From NCBI GenBank assembly GCA_963806735.1, contig CAWEBE010000022.1:62001-126000 (forward strand): a stretch of DNA of 64,000 bases, given 5' to 3'. Positions 1 through 8,181 of the stretch are shown here, in pieces. Made by a program: the position numbers and the translations under genes. The first letter of the stretch is position 1, and the number at the start of each line of letters is the position of its first letter. Source of the DNA: CADEFX01 sp963806735. GTDB taxonomy: Bacteria > Pseudomonadota > Alphaproteobacteria > Rhizobiales > Hyphomicrobiaceae. The notes under the pieces are model-generated. The model had not been told where the DNA came from and made no database searches. It saw only the letters and a program-made list of their open reading frames with translations.

Positions 1-331
1 CCTTGCGCGCATTCAGGAGCATGACGCGCGGCCCGATCTCAGGAAACTCGTGCTCCACCTCAAAGTCGTCCAGCACACTGTGATCGGGCGCGATCTTTTC
101 CAGCAGCGCGCGCAGGGCCGGAATATCCCATTGGCCATCACCCAATGCGTACAGCAGCTGGCCTTGCGTTTCCTGTCGGTTGACGCGGAATGTCAGGTAG
201 AACGAGCGGCTTGCCGCAACGACGCGCAGGTCCTTGTCGAGGACCAGGAGAGGCTCGCGCACCGTATCAACGATGGCTTGCGCAAGCGCGCGACCATCCT
301 CAATGTCAGCAAATGGCATGGCCCGAGCCAT
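1..331 (-). CDS. PAS-domain sensor protein (likely histidine kinase), N-terminal part only
   Basis: The reading frame starts at an ATG at 331 and runs off the left edge, so only the first 110 residues are seen. They form one PAS domain: VREPLLVLDKDLRVVAAS is the usual PAS opening, followed by an FYLTF segment, a GDGQWDIPALR segment and an FEVEHEF segment. This wording is characteristic of PAS sensors joined to HWE- or HisKA-type histidine kinases in Bradyrhizobium-like bacteria. The PAS domain would sense a small ligand or redox state in the cytoplasm, but the output domain lies outside the window. A frameshifted receiver gene lies upstream on the same strand, so the two may be remnants of one signalling locus. 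The PAS assignment is fairly secure; the kinase identity is inferred from family resemblance. Confidence 0.7.
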   Translation of the reverse strand, partial: MARAMPFADIEDGRALAQAIVDTVREPLLVLDKDLRVVAASRSFYLTFRVNRQETQGQLLYALGDGQWDIPALRALLEKIAPDHSVLDDFEVEHEFPEIGPRVMLLNARK

Positions 332-661
332 GGCTTTCCTTTTTTGACTGTGTGGCGAGGCCGCAGGTCGGAGCGCAACAAAGCGCCCTTCAGCAGCGTC
401 TCAGCCGGAAATTTGAGTGTTGCGAAGCATGTCGCTTCCAGTGGCGCGGCAAAGCGCAAACTGCCAGAGGCAATGCGGCGTACATTGATGAGCGCCGCTT
501 GTATCCCGAGCCAGCCGACCACTCCAAAATCGCAACAAACCGGCGGTCGACTATGAGGACAGAGGCACCTTAGCTGGGTGCGTCTGATGCTGCACAACAG
601 CCATAGCACGGATTGCTCGTGCAATTGTGTCAAATCATACAGTGATGAACCGATTTACGGG
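332..661. other. Intergenic stretch without a supported gene
   Basis: This stretch separates the PAS sensor start from the end of the broken receiver gene. Open frames exist on both strands but none has family-like sequence or a convincing ribosome binding site. It probably carries the promoter of the leftward PAS gene. I see no tRNA or strong hairpin. Confidence 0.4.
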
Positions 662-1029
662 CTACGGTTTCGGTAGGAGTGCAAGATGGGGGCCAAAAAG
701 TCCCGCGACTGCGGCCAGGAGAATTTGCCCGGTTGTCGGCTTGTAAACCCGAACACCCGCGCGACACGCTCCCTCGACATTTGCGTATCCACTGAAGAGC
801 ACGAATGGAATGCCGCGCTCCGTGAGGCGCGCGCACACTGGAGAGGTCTCTCCATCTTCAAGAGCATGGTTGACCACAGCAGCGACCAGGTCTGCGTCCT
901 CTGCTACCAGCATTGCGTCTGCAACGGTAGTGCAAATACGAACGCGGGCACCAGCCGCTTTGAACGTGCCTCGATCTCCATTGAGATCAGCGCTTCGTCC
1001 TCAGCGATAAGGATCAATCGTCCAGCCAA
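662..1029 (-). pseudogene. Frameshifted single-domain response regulator (CheY-like receiver)
   Basis: Two pieces in different frames together make one receiver domain. The upstream piece starts around a TTG at 1029 and reads GRLILIAEDEALISMEIEA, the beta-1 strand with the acidic pocket. The downstream piece continues FKAAGARVRICTTVADAML, an acidic patch DADLVAAVVNHALEDG, then RGIPFVLFSGYAN and a final VYKP strand-lysine motif, ending at 662. The frames join if one base is restored at about 966 (an ACG codon read as CG). The second half lacks a clear phosphoacceptor aspartate in the usual place, as in many atypical Bradyrhizobium receivers. Either the gene is inactive or the sequence has a one-base error here. 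It lies on the same strand as the PAS sensor. Confidence 0.65.
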
Positions 1030-1064
1030 AGTTCGTGTGCCATGCTGGCGATGTCCAAAAGCAG

Positions 1065-1253
1065 CTAGCGCAGAAAAAAGGCGTAGACGGTGAGACCTAC
1101 CGCAGCGAACGCTGCAAGCGTTAGCGAAATGATGAGCACAGACACTGTTGCTCGTGGTCCCGTTCCTTGCCGAAGATCGATGGTCTCCTGGCTCGGGTGA
1201 TCAACTGCTTTGCTGTTTTCCATCACGTGGTTCCATGATTTGTCGTCGGTCAT
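1065..1253 (-). CDS. Small single-pass membrane protein, function unknown
   Basis: This 62-residue protein has a polar N-terminal half and one hydrophobic segment near its C-terminus (VLIISLTLAAFAAVGLTVYA), so it is a predicted single-pass inner-membrane protein. Its ATG overlaps the stop codon of the upstream exported-protein gene by four bases (ATGA), which suggests translational coupling. A second ATG ten codons later is possible. The pattern of an Arg-rich linker followed by VSVLIISL is common in uncharacterised small proteins of Bradyrhizobium-like genomes. I assign no function. Confidence 0.5.
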   Translation of the reverse strand: MTDDKSWNHVMENSKAVDHPSQETIDLRQGTGPRATVSVLIISLTLAAFAAVGLTVYAFFLR

Positions 1254-1672
1254 TCGACATGCGCTGAGATGTCTTCCAGCGCGGCGATTACGTCAAAAGA
1301 AGAGAAAGAGAGCGGGAATAAATCCGCTCTTGCTATCGAATTGAAGAGACCTAGCGGTTTTTCTTGTGGTCCGTCACGTCGGTCGTTTCGGTCGCCGCGA
1401 TCATGGCGATTGCGATGGCGGTCTCTTGTGTTTAACTGCAGGGTGATGCCGGGACCGCTGTCTTGATAATAGTGTCCGCCGCAACGCACGCGAACGCCGT
1501 CCGTCCTGTTGCGATGACCGTTGACGCAAGACCTATGATATCCGTGCACCTTCTGCACGCCGCTCTCTGCTGAAAGAGCCGGAGTCATCCCAGATGGTGC
1601 AGCCACTGCTGGTACGCCGACCGCCAAGGCGAGGGTGCTGCCCAAAAGTACGGAAGATAACAATCGGTTCAT
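1250..1672 (-). CDS. Small exported protein rich in His/Arg/Asp, function unknown
   Basis: The 140-residue product begins with a clear signal peptide (MNRLLSSVLLGSTLALAVG, then AVAA as a probable cleavage site). The mature part has a GYHRSCVNGHRN segment and a GGHYYQDSGPG segment, typical of small secreted basic proteins in rhizobia, followed by a highly charged HRNRHDRGDRNDRRD stretch. An AGGAG ribosome binding site sits about six bases before the ATG. The last 30 or so residues are unlike the rest, and another frame would end with a short KKNR tail just after the charged run, so a late frameshift is possible. The gene is probably co-transcribed with the following membrane-protein gene. Function unknown. 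Confidence 0.55.
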   Translation of the reverse strand: MNRLLSSVLLGSTLALAVGVPAVAAPSGMTPALSAESGVQKVHGYHRSCVNGHRNRTDGVRVRCGGHYYQDSGPGITLQLNTRDRHRNRHDRGDRNDRRDGPQEKPLGLFNSIARADLFPLSFSSFDVIAALEDISAHVE

Positions 1673-2252
1673 AAAGAACTCCTTTTGGCGCCGAATGGCG
1701 CGAACAGGAGTAACGGTCAGACACCTTCATAAGTTCCGGAGAGGGTGGCCTTTTTGGTGGTCGTACCAGACCCATCATAGGTCGGCTGCTCCCGTTGCAT
1801 TGCGCACCGCGATCTTCGCACGACACAGTTCTATCAATGGTAACCGGCACCGGCCCGCATGACAGCGGGCGCCGGTTTGTCCGCAAGTTGGATCGGCATC
1901 GGCGCGCGATGACACTTCCGTTTCCTTAGAACCCGTTATTCGTGGCCAAAAGTATCATCAGCCTTTGATGTGAAACGAGTTTGTGCGGCCTGTCACGCCG
2001 GAGGCCGCGGGTTCAAGTCCCGTCGCTCGCGCCATTACCATAGCCTTGTCATTGCTAGCGTTTCACTCCCCTTTTTGGACGCCTTGTTAGTTTTCCTTCA
2101 CTCGTGACGCTCTTGCTTCGCTCCATCGCTCGTGAAAGAGTGAAGCTGCCCAAGTCAAAGGGAGGGGCGGTCAGTCCCACTTTCCTTTGGAAGCGGTGGG
2201 ATTGACCAAATTATCGAGAGGGAGAGGACCGGTAAGCCACTGAACCGGCCTC
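1673..2252. other. Intergenic region holding a tRNA-Asp 3' remnant
   Basis: No protein-coding gene is supported between the exported-protein start and the CNNM gene. The right half contains a truncated tRNA-Asp 3' end, listed separately. The left part should contain the promoter of the leftward exported-protein gene. Nothing else is recognisable. Confidence 0.5.
1986..2034 (+). pseudogene. 3' half of tRNA-Asp (GTC), probable attachment-site remnant
   Basis: The sequence matches the anticodon arm, variable region, T arm and acceptor 3' strand of a tRNA-Asp. The loop CTGTCAC gives anticodon GTC at 1992-1994. The T arm is GCGGG-TTCAAGT-CCCGT, and the acceptor 3' strand ends in CCA at 2034. Everything 5' of the anticodon stem is missing: no D arm or 5' acceptor strand occurs upstream, so this cannot be a working tRNA. 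Such 3' tRNA ends are typically left as attachment-site copies by integrases. A related remnant lies at 13460-13493 in the same orientation. Confidence 0.75.
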
Positions 2253-3560
2253 ATGGCCGTGTTTGAAATCGCCGTTGTGCTGGTTCTGATAGCCCTCAAC
2301 GGGCTATTTGCGCTGTCCGAGCTTGCTGTCGTCTCCGCCCGGCGCTCACGTCTCAGGACCCTCGCCCAAGAAGGCCGCAAGGGTGCCAACCGGGCGCTGG
2401 CGCTAGCGTCCGATCCGAGCCGATTTCTGTCCACCGCGCAAATCGGCATTACAGCGGTTGGGCTCGCGGCAGGCGCTTACTCAGGCGCGACGCTCAGTGC
2501 CGATCTCACCCAGGTTCTCATTGACGGTGGCGTACGGGATGGAGTCGCCGACTGGCTGGCGTACGTAGTCGTCTTCGCAACCATTACCTACTTGTCGCTG
2601 ATCATCGGCGAGCTGGTGCCCAAGAACTTGGCACTGCGCCATGCCGAGAGCATCGCCTGCGCCGTCGCACCGTTGATGACGACGCTGGCTCGTGCCGCCG
2701 CTCCGGCCGTCTGGTTGCTCGATATCTCGACCAAGGCGGTGTTTTGGATGCTTGGTCAAAAGCAGGTACGCCAGAGCACGGTGACCGAGGAAGAGATCAA
2801 GATGCTGATCGCCGAAGCCGAACGCGCGGGTGTTCTGGAGACTGGCGAGCACCGCATGATCTCTGGCGTGCTCCGGCTCGGTGATCGCCCCGTACGTGGC
2901 CTCATGACACCGCGCACCGACGTGGACTGGATTGACCTGTCGGCCGACGACGATACCATCCGCTCACGGGTTCTCAGCACGGTCCATTCGCGCCTGCCTG
3001 TTGGCGAGGGTGAGGCCGACAAGATCATCGGCGTGGTGAAGACGCAGGAACTGCTGGCGGCGCTGCTGTCGGGTCAACCGCTTGATGTCAGGGCCCATAT
3101 CCAGAAAGCTTCCGTCATCCCCGACAGAACCGATGCGCTTGACGCGCTTGAGTTGTTGCGTGACGCCGAAGTGCCGATGGCCCTGATCCATGACGAATAT
3201 GGCCATTTCGAAGGCGTGGTCACGCCTGCGGATATCCTGGAAGCCATAGCGGGCGCGTTCCGCTCGGACGCGGACACTGAAGAACCACGGGCCGTGCCAC
3301 GCGATGACGGATCGTGGTTGCTTGCAGGCTGGATGCCTGCCGACGAGATGGCCGACCAACTGGGCATCACGCTGCCTGAGCGGCGCGAATACCAGACAGT
3401 CGCGGGTTTCGTGCTCGCGCATTTGCGGCGACTGCCTACGGCTGGCGAGCGGGTGGAGGTCTCGGGATGGCGTTTCGAAGTCGTCGATCTTGACGGCCGC
3501 CGCATTGACAAGGTGTTGGCGAGCCGATTTCCGGTTACACGACGGCAACTTGGAACTTAG
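2253..3560 (+). CDS. CNNM/CorC-HlyC family membrane protein (hemolysin-like, putative Mg2+/metal transport)
   Basis: The 435-residue protein has the standard three-part architecture. Residues 1-180 form a CNNM (DUF21) transmembrane domain with NGLFALSELAVVSARRSRL and a conserved IIGELVPKNLAL motif. Two CBS domains follow at about 195-315 (LMTPRTDVDWIDL; EYGHFEGVVTPADIL). A C-terminal CorC_HlyC domain starts around 335 (SWLLAGWMPADE, ending in the GERVEVSGWRFEVVDLDGRR motif). Family members are linked to Mg2+/Co2+ efflux or resistance, and the hemolysin name is historical. The gene lies just downstream of the tRNA remnant. No strong ribosome binding site is seen for the ATG at 2253, so the start is slightly uncertain. 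A tiny membrane-protein gene follows nine bases later. Confidence 0.9.
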   Translation: MAVFEIAVVLVLIALNGLFALSELAVVSARRSRLRTLAQEGRKGANRALALASDPSRFLSTAQIGITAVGLAAGAYSGATLSADLTQVLIDGGVRDGVADWLAYVVVFATITYLSLIIGELVPKNLALRHAESIACAVAPLMTTLARAAAPAVWLLDISTKAVFWMLGQKQVRQSTVTEEEIKMLIAEAERAGVLETGEHRMISGVLRLGDRPVRGLMTPRTDVDWIDLSADDDTIRSRVLSTVHSRLPVGEGEADKIIGVVKTQELLAALLSGQPLDVRAHIQKASVIPDRTDALDALELLRDAEVPMALIHDEYGHFEGVVTPADILEAIAGAFRSDADTEEPRAVPRDDGSWLLAGWMPADEMADQLGITLPERREYQTVAGFVLAHLRRLPTAGERVEVSGWRFEVVDLDGRRIDKVLASRFPVTRRQLGT

Positions 3561-3569
3561 GAGCGAAAG

Positions 3570-3686
3570 ATGCGCGTGAAGATCCTCCTGATGGCGCTCT
3601 TGATTGCCGCGGCGGCCTATTTCGTCGTCATTGTACCGTCGATAGAGGGATCAGAAACGCTCGTGCCGAGAACGGAGGAGGAATAG
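3570..3686 (+). CDS. 38-residue small membrane protein
   Basis: An ATG at 3570, preceded by an AGGAG-like site, opens a 38-codon frame. The N-terminal 24 residues are a hydrophobic helix (ILLMALLIAAAAYFVVIV) and the tail is acidic (PRTEEE). It starts nine bases after the CNNM gene stops, so it is probably translated from the same mRNA. The strong Shine-Dalgarno site, the position and the amphipathic layout argue for a real single-pass membrane microprotein. No family is recognised, and an accessory role to the CNNM protein is only a guess. Confidence 0.5.
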   Translation: MRVKILLMALLIAAAAYFVVIVPSIEGSETLVPRTEEE

Positions 3687-3697
3687 ATCCCCGCCGT

Positions 3698-3805
3698 TTA
3701 CGCGAGCATGGCGATGAATGCAGCGATAAAGGCAAGGGCAACTATCAACTCGGCCAGACCCCAATCTCTGGGGTTGAGACCTGAAAGCGGTGACTGTTGG
3801 CTCAC
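3698..3805 (-). CDS. 35-residue small membrane protein with GTG start
   Basis: On the minus strand a GTG at 3805 is preceded by a near-perfect GGGAGGAAA ribosome binding site. It opens a 35-residue frame with a polar N-terminus (SQQSPLSGLNPRDWG) followed by a hydrophobic helix (LAELIVALAFIAAFIAML). The stop is at 3698, so the gene is convergent with the 38-residue gene and leaves a 12-base gap. The ribosome binding site and the helix support a real membrane microprotein. The function is unknown. Confidence 0.5.
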   Translation of the reverse strand: MSQQSPLSGLNPRDWGLAELIVALAFIAAFIAMLA

Positions 3806-3922
3806 TGTAGATTTCCTCCCGATATCTAAAATCTTGGGGCCTATGCGAGCCGGTGTCTACACATTTGGATACTTGGGTCGCGTCTACTCGTCGTGAGTGT
3901 GCAAAAGGTCTGGCACCGAGCC

Positions 3923-4927
3923 TCAACTGACGCCCGCGAGGCTCAAGCTGTCCGCGTGATGGCACGCAACCTTGTGGTCGGGGGCAATGTGCTCGACGAC
4001 CGGCACCTCAACCTTGCATCGATCAGTGGCATGACGACAACGCGGATGAAACGGGCAGCCTGAAGGTATGTTGGCGGGATCGGCCACCTCCCCCTGAAGG
4101 ATGATGCGGTTCGAACGACGCTTCGGATCGGGTGTCGGCACCGCGGACAGCAAAGCCTCGGTGTACGGGTGTCTCGGGCGTGTGAAGAGCTCCTCCGTCC
4201 GGGCTTCCTCCACAATCTTGCCGACATACATGACGGCCACCCGGTCGCTGACGTGCTTGACGACCGACAGGTCGTGCGCGACGAACAGGTACGACAGTGA
4301 GAGGCGTGTCTGCAGATCGAGCAGAAGATTGACGATCTGCGCCTGCACCGACACATCGAGGGCGGATACCGGCTCGTCCGCGACCACGAGGCTCGGGTTC
4401 AGCGCGAGGGCGCGTGCAATGCCGATGCGCTGGCGCTGCCCACCCGAGAACGCATGCGGAAACCGGTTCATATAGGCGGACGGCAACTGCACGAGCTCGA
4501 GGAGCTCGCGCACGCGCGCTCGGCGCACCGCCGCATCAGCTACGCCGCCGATCAGCATCGGCTCGGCGATGATGTCGCCGACGGTCATGCGCGGGTTGAG
4601 CGAGGAGAACGGGTCTTGAAAGATCATCTGCATGTGCGACCGCAGCGGTGAGAGGCCCTTGCGATCGAGGCTGGCAATGTCGATCATTGGGCCGTCGCCA
4701 AGACGGAAACGCACAACGCCGGATGTCGGATGCAAAGCGCGCACGATGCAGCGCGAAACCGTCGTCTTGCCGCAACCCAATTCGCCGACGAGCGATAGTG
4801 TCTCGCCCTTGCGAATGGCTAGCGATACACCGTCGACGGCCTTCACCTGGCCGACGACCTTGCGCAAGATGCCGCGCCTGATGGGAAAGTGCTTCTTGAG
4901 CTGCTCGACCTCGAGAATATTCGTCAT
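3923..4927 (-). CDS. Peptide/opine ABC transporter ATP-binding protein, DppF/OppF type
   Basis: This 334-residue ATPase powers the importer encoded upstream. Walker A is GELGCGKT at residues 48-55, the Q-loop is in MIFQDPFSSLNPRMTV at about 101-116, the signature FSGGQRQR is at 160-167, Walker B LVVADEP is at 180-186, and the switch histidine is in VAHDLS near 218. The C-terminal oligopeptide/dipeptide extension carries a cysteine-bearing CPFHPRCRHATDRC motif, typical of Dpp/Opp ATPases and some Fe-S proteins of this group. The start overlaps the end of the preceding ATPase gene by four bases, which fits a tightly coupled operon. The substrate cannot be read from sequence; nickel, opines or peptides are all possible for this family. 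Confidence 0.93.
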   Translation of the reverse strand: MTNILEVEQLKKHFPIRRGILRKVVGQVKAVDGVSLAIRKGETLSLVGELGCGKTTVSRCIVRALHPTSGVVRFRLGDGPMIDIASLDRKGLSPLRSHMQMIFQDPFSSLNPRMTVGDIIAEPMLIGGVADAAVRRARVRELLELVQLPSAYMNRFPHAFSGGQRQRIGIARALALNPSLVVADEPVSALDVSVQAQIVNLLLDLQTRLSLSYLFVAHDLSVVKHVSDRVAVMYVGKIVEEARTEELFTRPRHPYTEALLSAVPTPDPKRRSNRIILQGEVADPANIPSGCPFHPRCRHATDRCKVEVPVVEHIAPDHKVACHHADSLSLAGVS

Positions 4928-5991
4928 GCCGGCGTCAGCCCGCCGCTGACGTCAACGCTTAAAGCCTGCGCCGGGCCCGCCTGATAGAGAAAGCAAGCTA
5001 CATCCGATCGCGCATCCATGCGAACGGTGCGAGGCTCGGCGCTGTCGCACAGCCCTGCGATGCGGTCGCCGCAACGGGGGTGAAACGGGCAGCCTTGCGG
5101 CCGATTGTAGGGATGCGGAATCGATCCCTCGATCGTCTCGAGCTTGGAGCGCGGTTTGGCAAGAATGGAAGGGATCGAACGCAACAGGGAGCGCGTATAG
5201 GGATGGCGCGGCTCGTGAAAGATCTGCTCGACGGGGCCGCGCTCGACGATGCGGCCGAGATACATGACGGCGACGTCATCGGCCATCTCCGCTATGACGC
5301 CCATGTCGTGAGTTATCAGGATGACGGACAGGCCACGGTCGCGCTGCAGCTTGCGCAGCAAATCGAGAACCTGGGCCTGGGTCGTCACATCCAGCGCCGT
5401 TGTCGGCTCGTCGGCAATCAGGATGCGCGGATCGCAGGCGAGCGCCATGGCGATCATCACACGCTGGCGCAGGCCGCCGGAGAGCTGGAATGGATACTCG
5501 CCGATGCGACGCTCCGGTCGCGGAACACCGACCAGGCGCAGGAGCTCAATGGCACGCTCGTGCGCGGCAGTCTTGTCAGCGTTCAAATCGTGTGCGCGGA
5601 TTGCCTCCGAGATCTGGTTTCCGACCGTATAGTGGGCCGACAGGGAGGTCATAGGCTCCTGGAAGATGAGCGCGATCTCTTTGCCGCGGAGAGACCGCAT
5701 CTCCGCACTCCTTGGACTGAGTCTTGCGATATCGACCCGTCCCGCCGCGGCGCGATCGAGCCACATTTCGCCCGCAACGATACGACCCGGGCGCTCCAGG
5801 ATCTGCAGCAGGGAGCGGGTCATGACGCTCTTGCCGCAACCCGACTCGCCGACAATTCCGAGCGTCTTGCCGGGCCAGAGGTCGAAGTCGGCGCCATCCA
5901 CGGCGCGCACGATGCCTTCGTCTTGCACGAAATGCGTCGCCAGGTTGCGCACCGACAAGATGGGGCCCGTGGAGGCGGTTTGCTCAGCCAT
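4924..5991 (-). CDS. Peptide/opine ABC transporter ATP-binding protein, DppD/OppD type
   Basis: Starting at the ATG at 5991 gives 355 residues. This start shares an eight-base ATGGCTGA overlap with the end of the upstream permease, so I prefer it to the longer frame. Walker A GESGCGKS is at residues 48-55, then FQEPMTSLSAHYTVG as the Q-loop region, a signature LSGGLRQR (Leu replaces the usual Gln), Walker B ILIADEPTTALD and the H-loop ITHDMG. The C-terminal extension has CPFHPRCGDRIAGLC, characteristic of DppD/OppD. It would form a heterodimer with the downstream ATPase on the cytoplasmic face of the permeases. Confidence 0.93.
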   Translation of the reverse strand: MAEQTASTGPILSVRNLATHFVQDEGIVRAVDGADFDLWPGKTLGIVGESGCGKSVMTRSLLQILERPGRIVAGEMWLDRAAAGRVDIARLSPRSAEMRSLRGKEIALIFQEPMTSLSAHYTVGNQISEAIRAHDLNADKTAAHERAIELLRLVGVPRPERRIGEYPFQLSGGLRQRVMIAMALACDPRILIADEPTTALDVTTQAQVLDLLRKLQRDRGLSVILITHDMGVIAEMADDVAVMYLGRIVERGPVEQIFHEPRHPYTRSLLRSIPSILAKPRSKLETIEGSIPHPYNRPQGCPFHPRCGDRIAGLCDSAEPRTVRMDARSDVACFLYQAGPAQALSVDVSGGLTPA

Positions 5992-7138
5992 AGGGGTCCG
6001 CAGCATCTCTGAGGCCGTCGCCCAGGAAGTTGAAGGCCAGGATAACGACAATGACGGGAAGAGCCGACAGCAGCAGCCAGGGAGCGATTGCAAGCGTCTG
6101 GATGTTCTGGGCGTCCTGGAGAAGGATGCCCCAGCTGATCGCCGGCGGCCGCAAGCCGAGGCCCAGGAAGCTGAGCGACGTTTCGGAAATGATCATCGCC
6201 GGGAGCGCTAGGCTCACCGCCGCAATGATGTGACTCGTGAACGACGGCAGCATGTGGCGGAAGATGATGCGCATGCGACTGGCGCCCATCAGCTCGGCGG
6301 CGACGACGAAATCCTCCTCACGCAACGACAGAAAGCGGCCGCGCACAACGCGCGCGAGATCGGTCCAGCCGATCAGTGAGATGATGATGGTGACGGCAAA
6401 ATAAACCTGTCCCGCCGACCAGGTGTTGGGGAGCGCGGCGGCGAGGCCCATCCAGAGCGGGATGGTCGGTATCGAGCGGACCACCTCGATCAACCTTTGG
6501 ATCGCCGTATCCACGGTCCCGCCGTAAAGGCCGGAGATGCCGCCGAACAGCACGCCCAGGAACAAGCTGATGGAAACGCCGGCGAGCCCGATCGACAGCG
6601 AGACGCGCGTGGCCACCATCAGCCGGGACCATAGATCGCGGCCTTGCACATCGGTGCCGAGCAGGAACAGCCCGTTCTCGGGCGCTGAGTGATCGTAGCC
6701 CAGCAGATGCCGATTGGCAGGAATGAAACCGAAGAGGTGATACGGATAGCCCTCGGCGAAGAACGTCAGGTAGACCTTCCGGCTCTCGTCGATCTTGTAG
6801 ACGAGCTTGAACGTCCTCATGTCGCGCACGCCTTTCAGGCCGTGCACGTAAGGGCGAAAAGCGCCATCGCTGTCGAACCAGACGATGCTCTGCGGCGGGA
6901 TGTAACCGCGCCGGGCGTCGCTGGCTTCCGGGTCCGTGTAGGCGAGGAAATCGGCGAATATGGCGACGAGGTAGAACAGCCCCACGACGAAGAGGCTCGC
7001 GACGGCCAGCTTGTGCTTCTTGAACCGCCACCAGATGAGCTGGCGTTGCGTGGCGACAGCAATTCGGTCTTCCGCTATCCGTCCTTCACTCGACTTGCGG
7101 CGGAACAAGCGGCCAAGTACGCCCGAAATTGCGCTCAT
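5984..7138 (-). CDS. Peptide/opine ABC transporter permease, DppC/OppC type
   Basis: The start at 7138 overlaps the preceding permease gene by four bases (ATGA) and gives 384 residues. After a basic N-terminal tail, a first transmembrane helix occurs around VASLFVVGLFYLVAIFADF. It is followed by a long periplasmic loop of more than 100 residues carrying the LGTDVQGRDLWSRLM motif conserved in DppC. Next comes the BPD_transp_1 core with the cytoplasmic EAA loop (AAELMGASRMRIIFRHMLP) that contacts the ATPases. The loop is longer than in Escherichia coli DppC, a feature seen in importers for larger substrates. The C-terminus runs directly into the ATPase gene. Confidence 0.92.
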   Translation of the reverse strand: MSAISGVLGRLFRRKSSEGRIAEDRIAVATQRQLIWWRFKKHKLAVASLFVVGLFYLVAIFADFLAYTDPEASDARRGYIPPQSIVWFDSDGAFRPYVHGLKGVRDMRTFKLVYKIDESRKVYLTFFAEGYPYHLFGFIPANRHLLGYDHSAPENGLFLLGTDVQGRDLWSRLMVATRVSLSIGLAGVSISLFLGVLFGGISGLYGGTVDTAIQRLIEVVRSIPTIPLWMGLAAALPNTWSAGQVYFAVTIIISLIGWTDLARVVRGRFLSLREEDFVVAAELMGASRMRIIFRHMLPSFTSHIIAAVSLALPAMIISETSLSFLGLGLRPPAISWGILLQDAQNIQTLAIAPWLLLSALPVIVVILAFNFLGDGLRDAADPYG

Positions 7139-8127
7139 TGGTCCACCTGGTGGCGGATGCGCGGCTCGATCCACATGAGCACGAGGTCGGAGATGAAGGT
7201 GCCGATCACGGTCAAGGCTCCGAGCATCAGCACGATCGTACCGGCCAGATACATGTCCTGTGCAATCAAAGCGCTGAGCAGCACCGGACCGACGGTCGGC
7301 AGGCTCATGACGAGACTGATGATGATGCTGCCCGATACGAGGTAGGGGAACAGATAGGCGAGCGTCGAGGCGAAGGGATTGAGTGCAGCGCGCACGGGGT
7401 ATTTCAGGATCACGTGCATCTCCGAGAGACCTTTCGCTCGCGCTGTGACCACGTAGGGGCGGCGCAACTCATCGAGAAGGTTCGCGCGCATGATCCGGAT
7501 CAGCTGGGCCGTGCCGGCGATCGCCAGGATCAGTGCCGGCAGCGGGAGGTGCCAGAGCAGGTCGAGCACCTTGGCCCAGCTCCAATCGGCAAGCTCCATC
7601 TCGGCCGAGAACAGTCCGCCGACATTGGCGCCGAAGTAGCGGAAAGACAGATAGAGGATGATAAGCGCCAGGAGAAAATTCGGCACTGCAAGGCCAATGA
7701 AACCGAGGAATGTGAACACATAGTCGCCAATGGAATATTGGCGCACCGCTGAATAGATGCCAATCGGCAGGGCCAGTCCCCAAGTCAAGACGAGCGCTGC
7801 GAAGGACAGGAAGACGGTCATCCAGAGCCGATCGCCCAGCACCTCGGACACGGGCCGCTGCCATTCCATGGACTCGCCGAAGTCGCCTTTGACGACGCGG
7901 CTCATCCACTTGAGATACTGGACGGCATAGGGCTGATCGAGGCCGTACAGCTTCCTAAGATTCTGCGCTTCCTCCATCGACACCGAGCTGCCGCTTGCCG
8001 AGAGGCGAGCGATGTAGGCATCGACGTAATCACCCGGCGGCAACTGGATGATGACGAACGACAGGACCGTGATGGCCCACATCGTCATGAGGGCGAGCAA
8101 AAGCCGGCGTGCAATAAAGGTGATCAT
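7135..8127 (-). CDS. Peptide/opine ABC transporter permease, DppB/OppB type
   Basis: The 330-residue inner-membrane protein starts with a typical DppB N-terminus (FIARRLLLALMTMWAITVLSF) followed by the periplasmic segment and the LDQPYAVQYLKWMSRVVKGDFG motif conserved in this family. It then has five further hydrophobic helices and an EAA loop (TARAKGLSEMHVILKYPVRA). It pairs with the DppC-type permease whose start it overlaps. A 54-base gap separates it from the upstream binding-protein gene, the largest gap in the operon and a common place for expression step-down after the abundant binding protein. Confidence 0.92.
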   Translation of the reverse strand: MITFIARRLLLALMTMWAITVLSFVIIQLPPGDYVDAYIARLSASGSSVSMEEAQNLRKLYGLDQPYAVQYLKWMSRVVKGDFGESMEWQRPVSEVLGDRLWMTVFLSFAALVLTWGLALPIGIYSAVRQYSIGDYVFTFLGFIGLAVPNFLLALIILYLSFRYFGANVGGLFSAEMELADWSWAKVLDLLWHLPLPALILAIAGTAQLIRIMRANLLDELRRPYVVTARAKGLSEMHVILKYPVRAALNPFASTLAYLFPYLVSGSIIISLVMSLPTVGPVLLSALIAQDMYLAGTIVLMLGALTVIGTFISDLVLMWIEPRIRHQVDQ

Positions 8128-8181
8128 GGGGCCCGGGACAGTTGTCCGCCGCCGGGCCTAGTGCCGGCGGCGGGTGTCACG

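Noticed and set aside
1986..2034. Functional tRNA-Asp gene
   Set aside because: Only the anticodon arm, T arm and 3' acceptor strand are present. No D arm or 5' acceptor strand precedes it, so it cannot fold as a tRNA.
5080..6012. A 310-codon plus-strand frame across the ABC ATPase gene
   Set aside because: It is the complement of a DppD-type ATPase with all its motifs in frame. The composition is that of a shadow frame.
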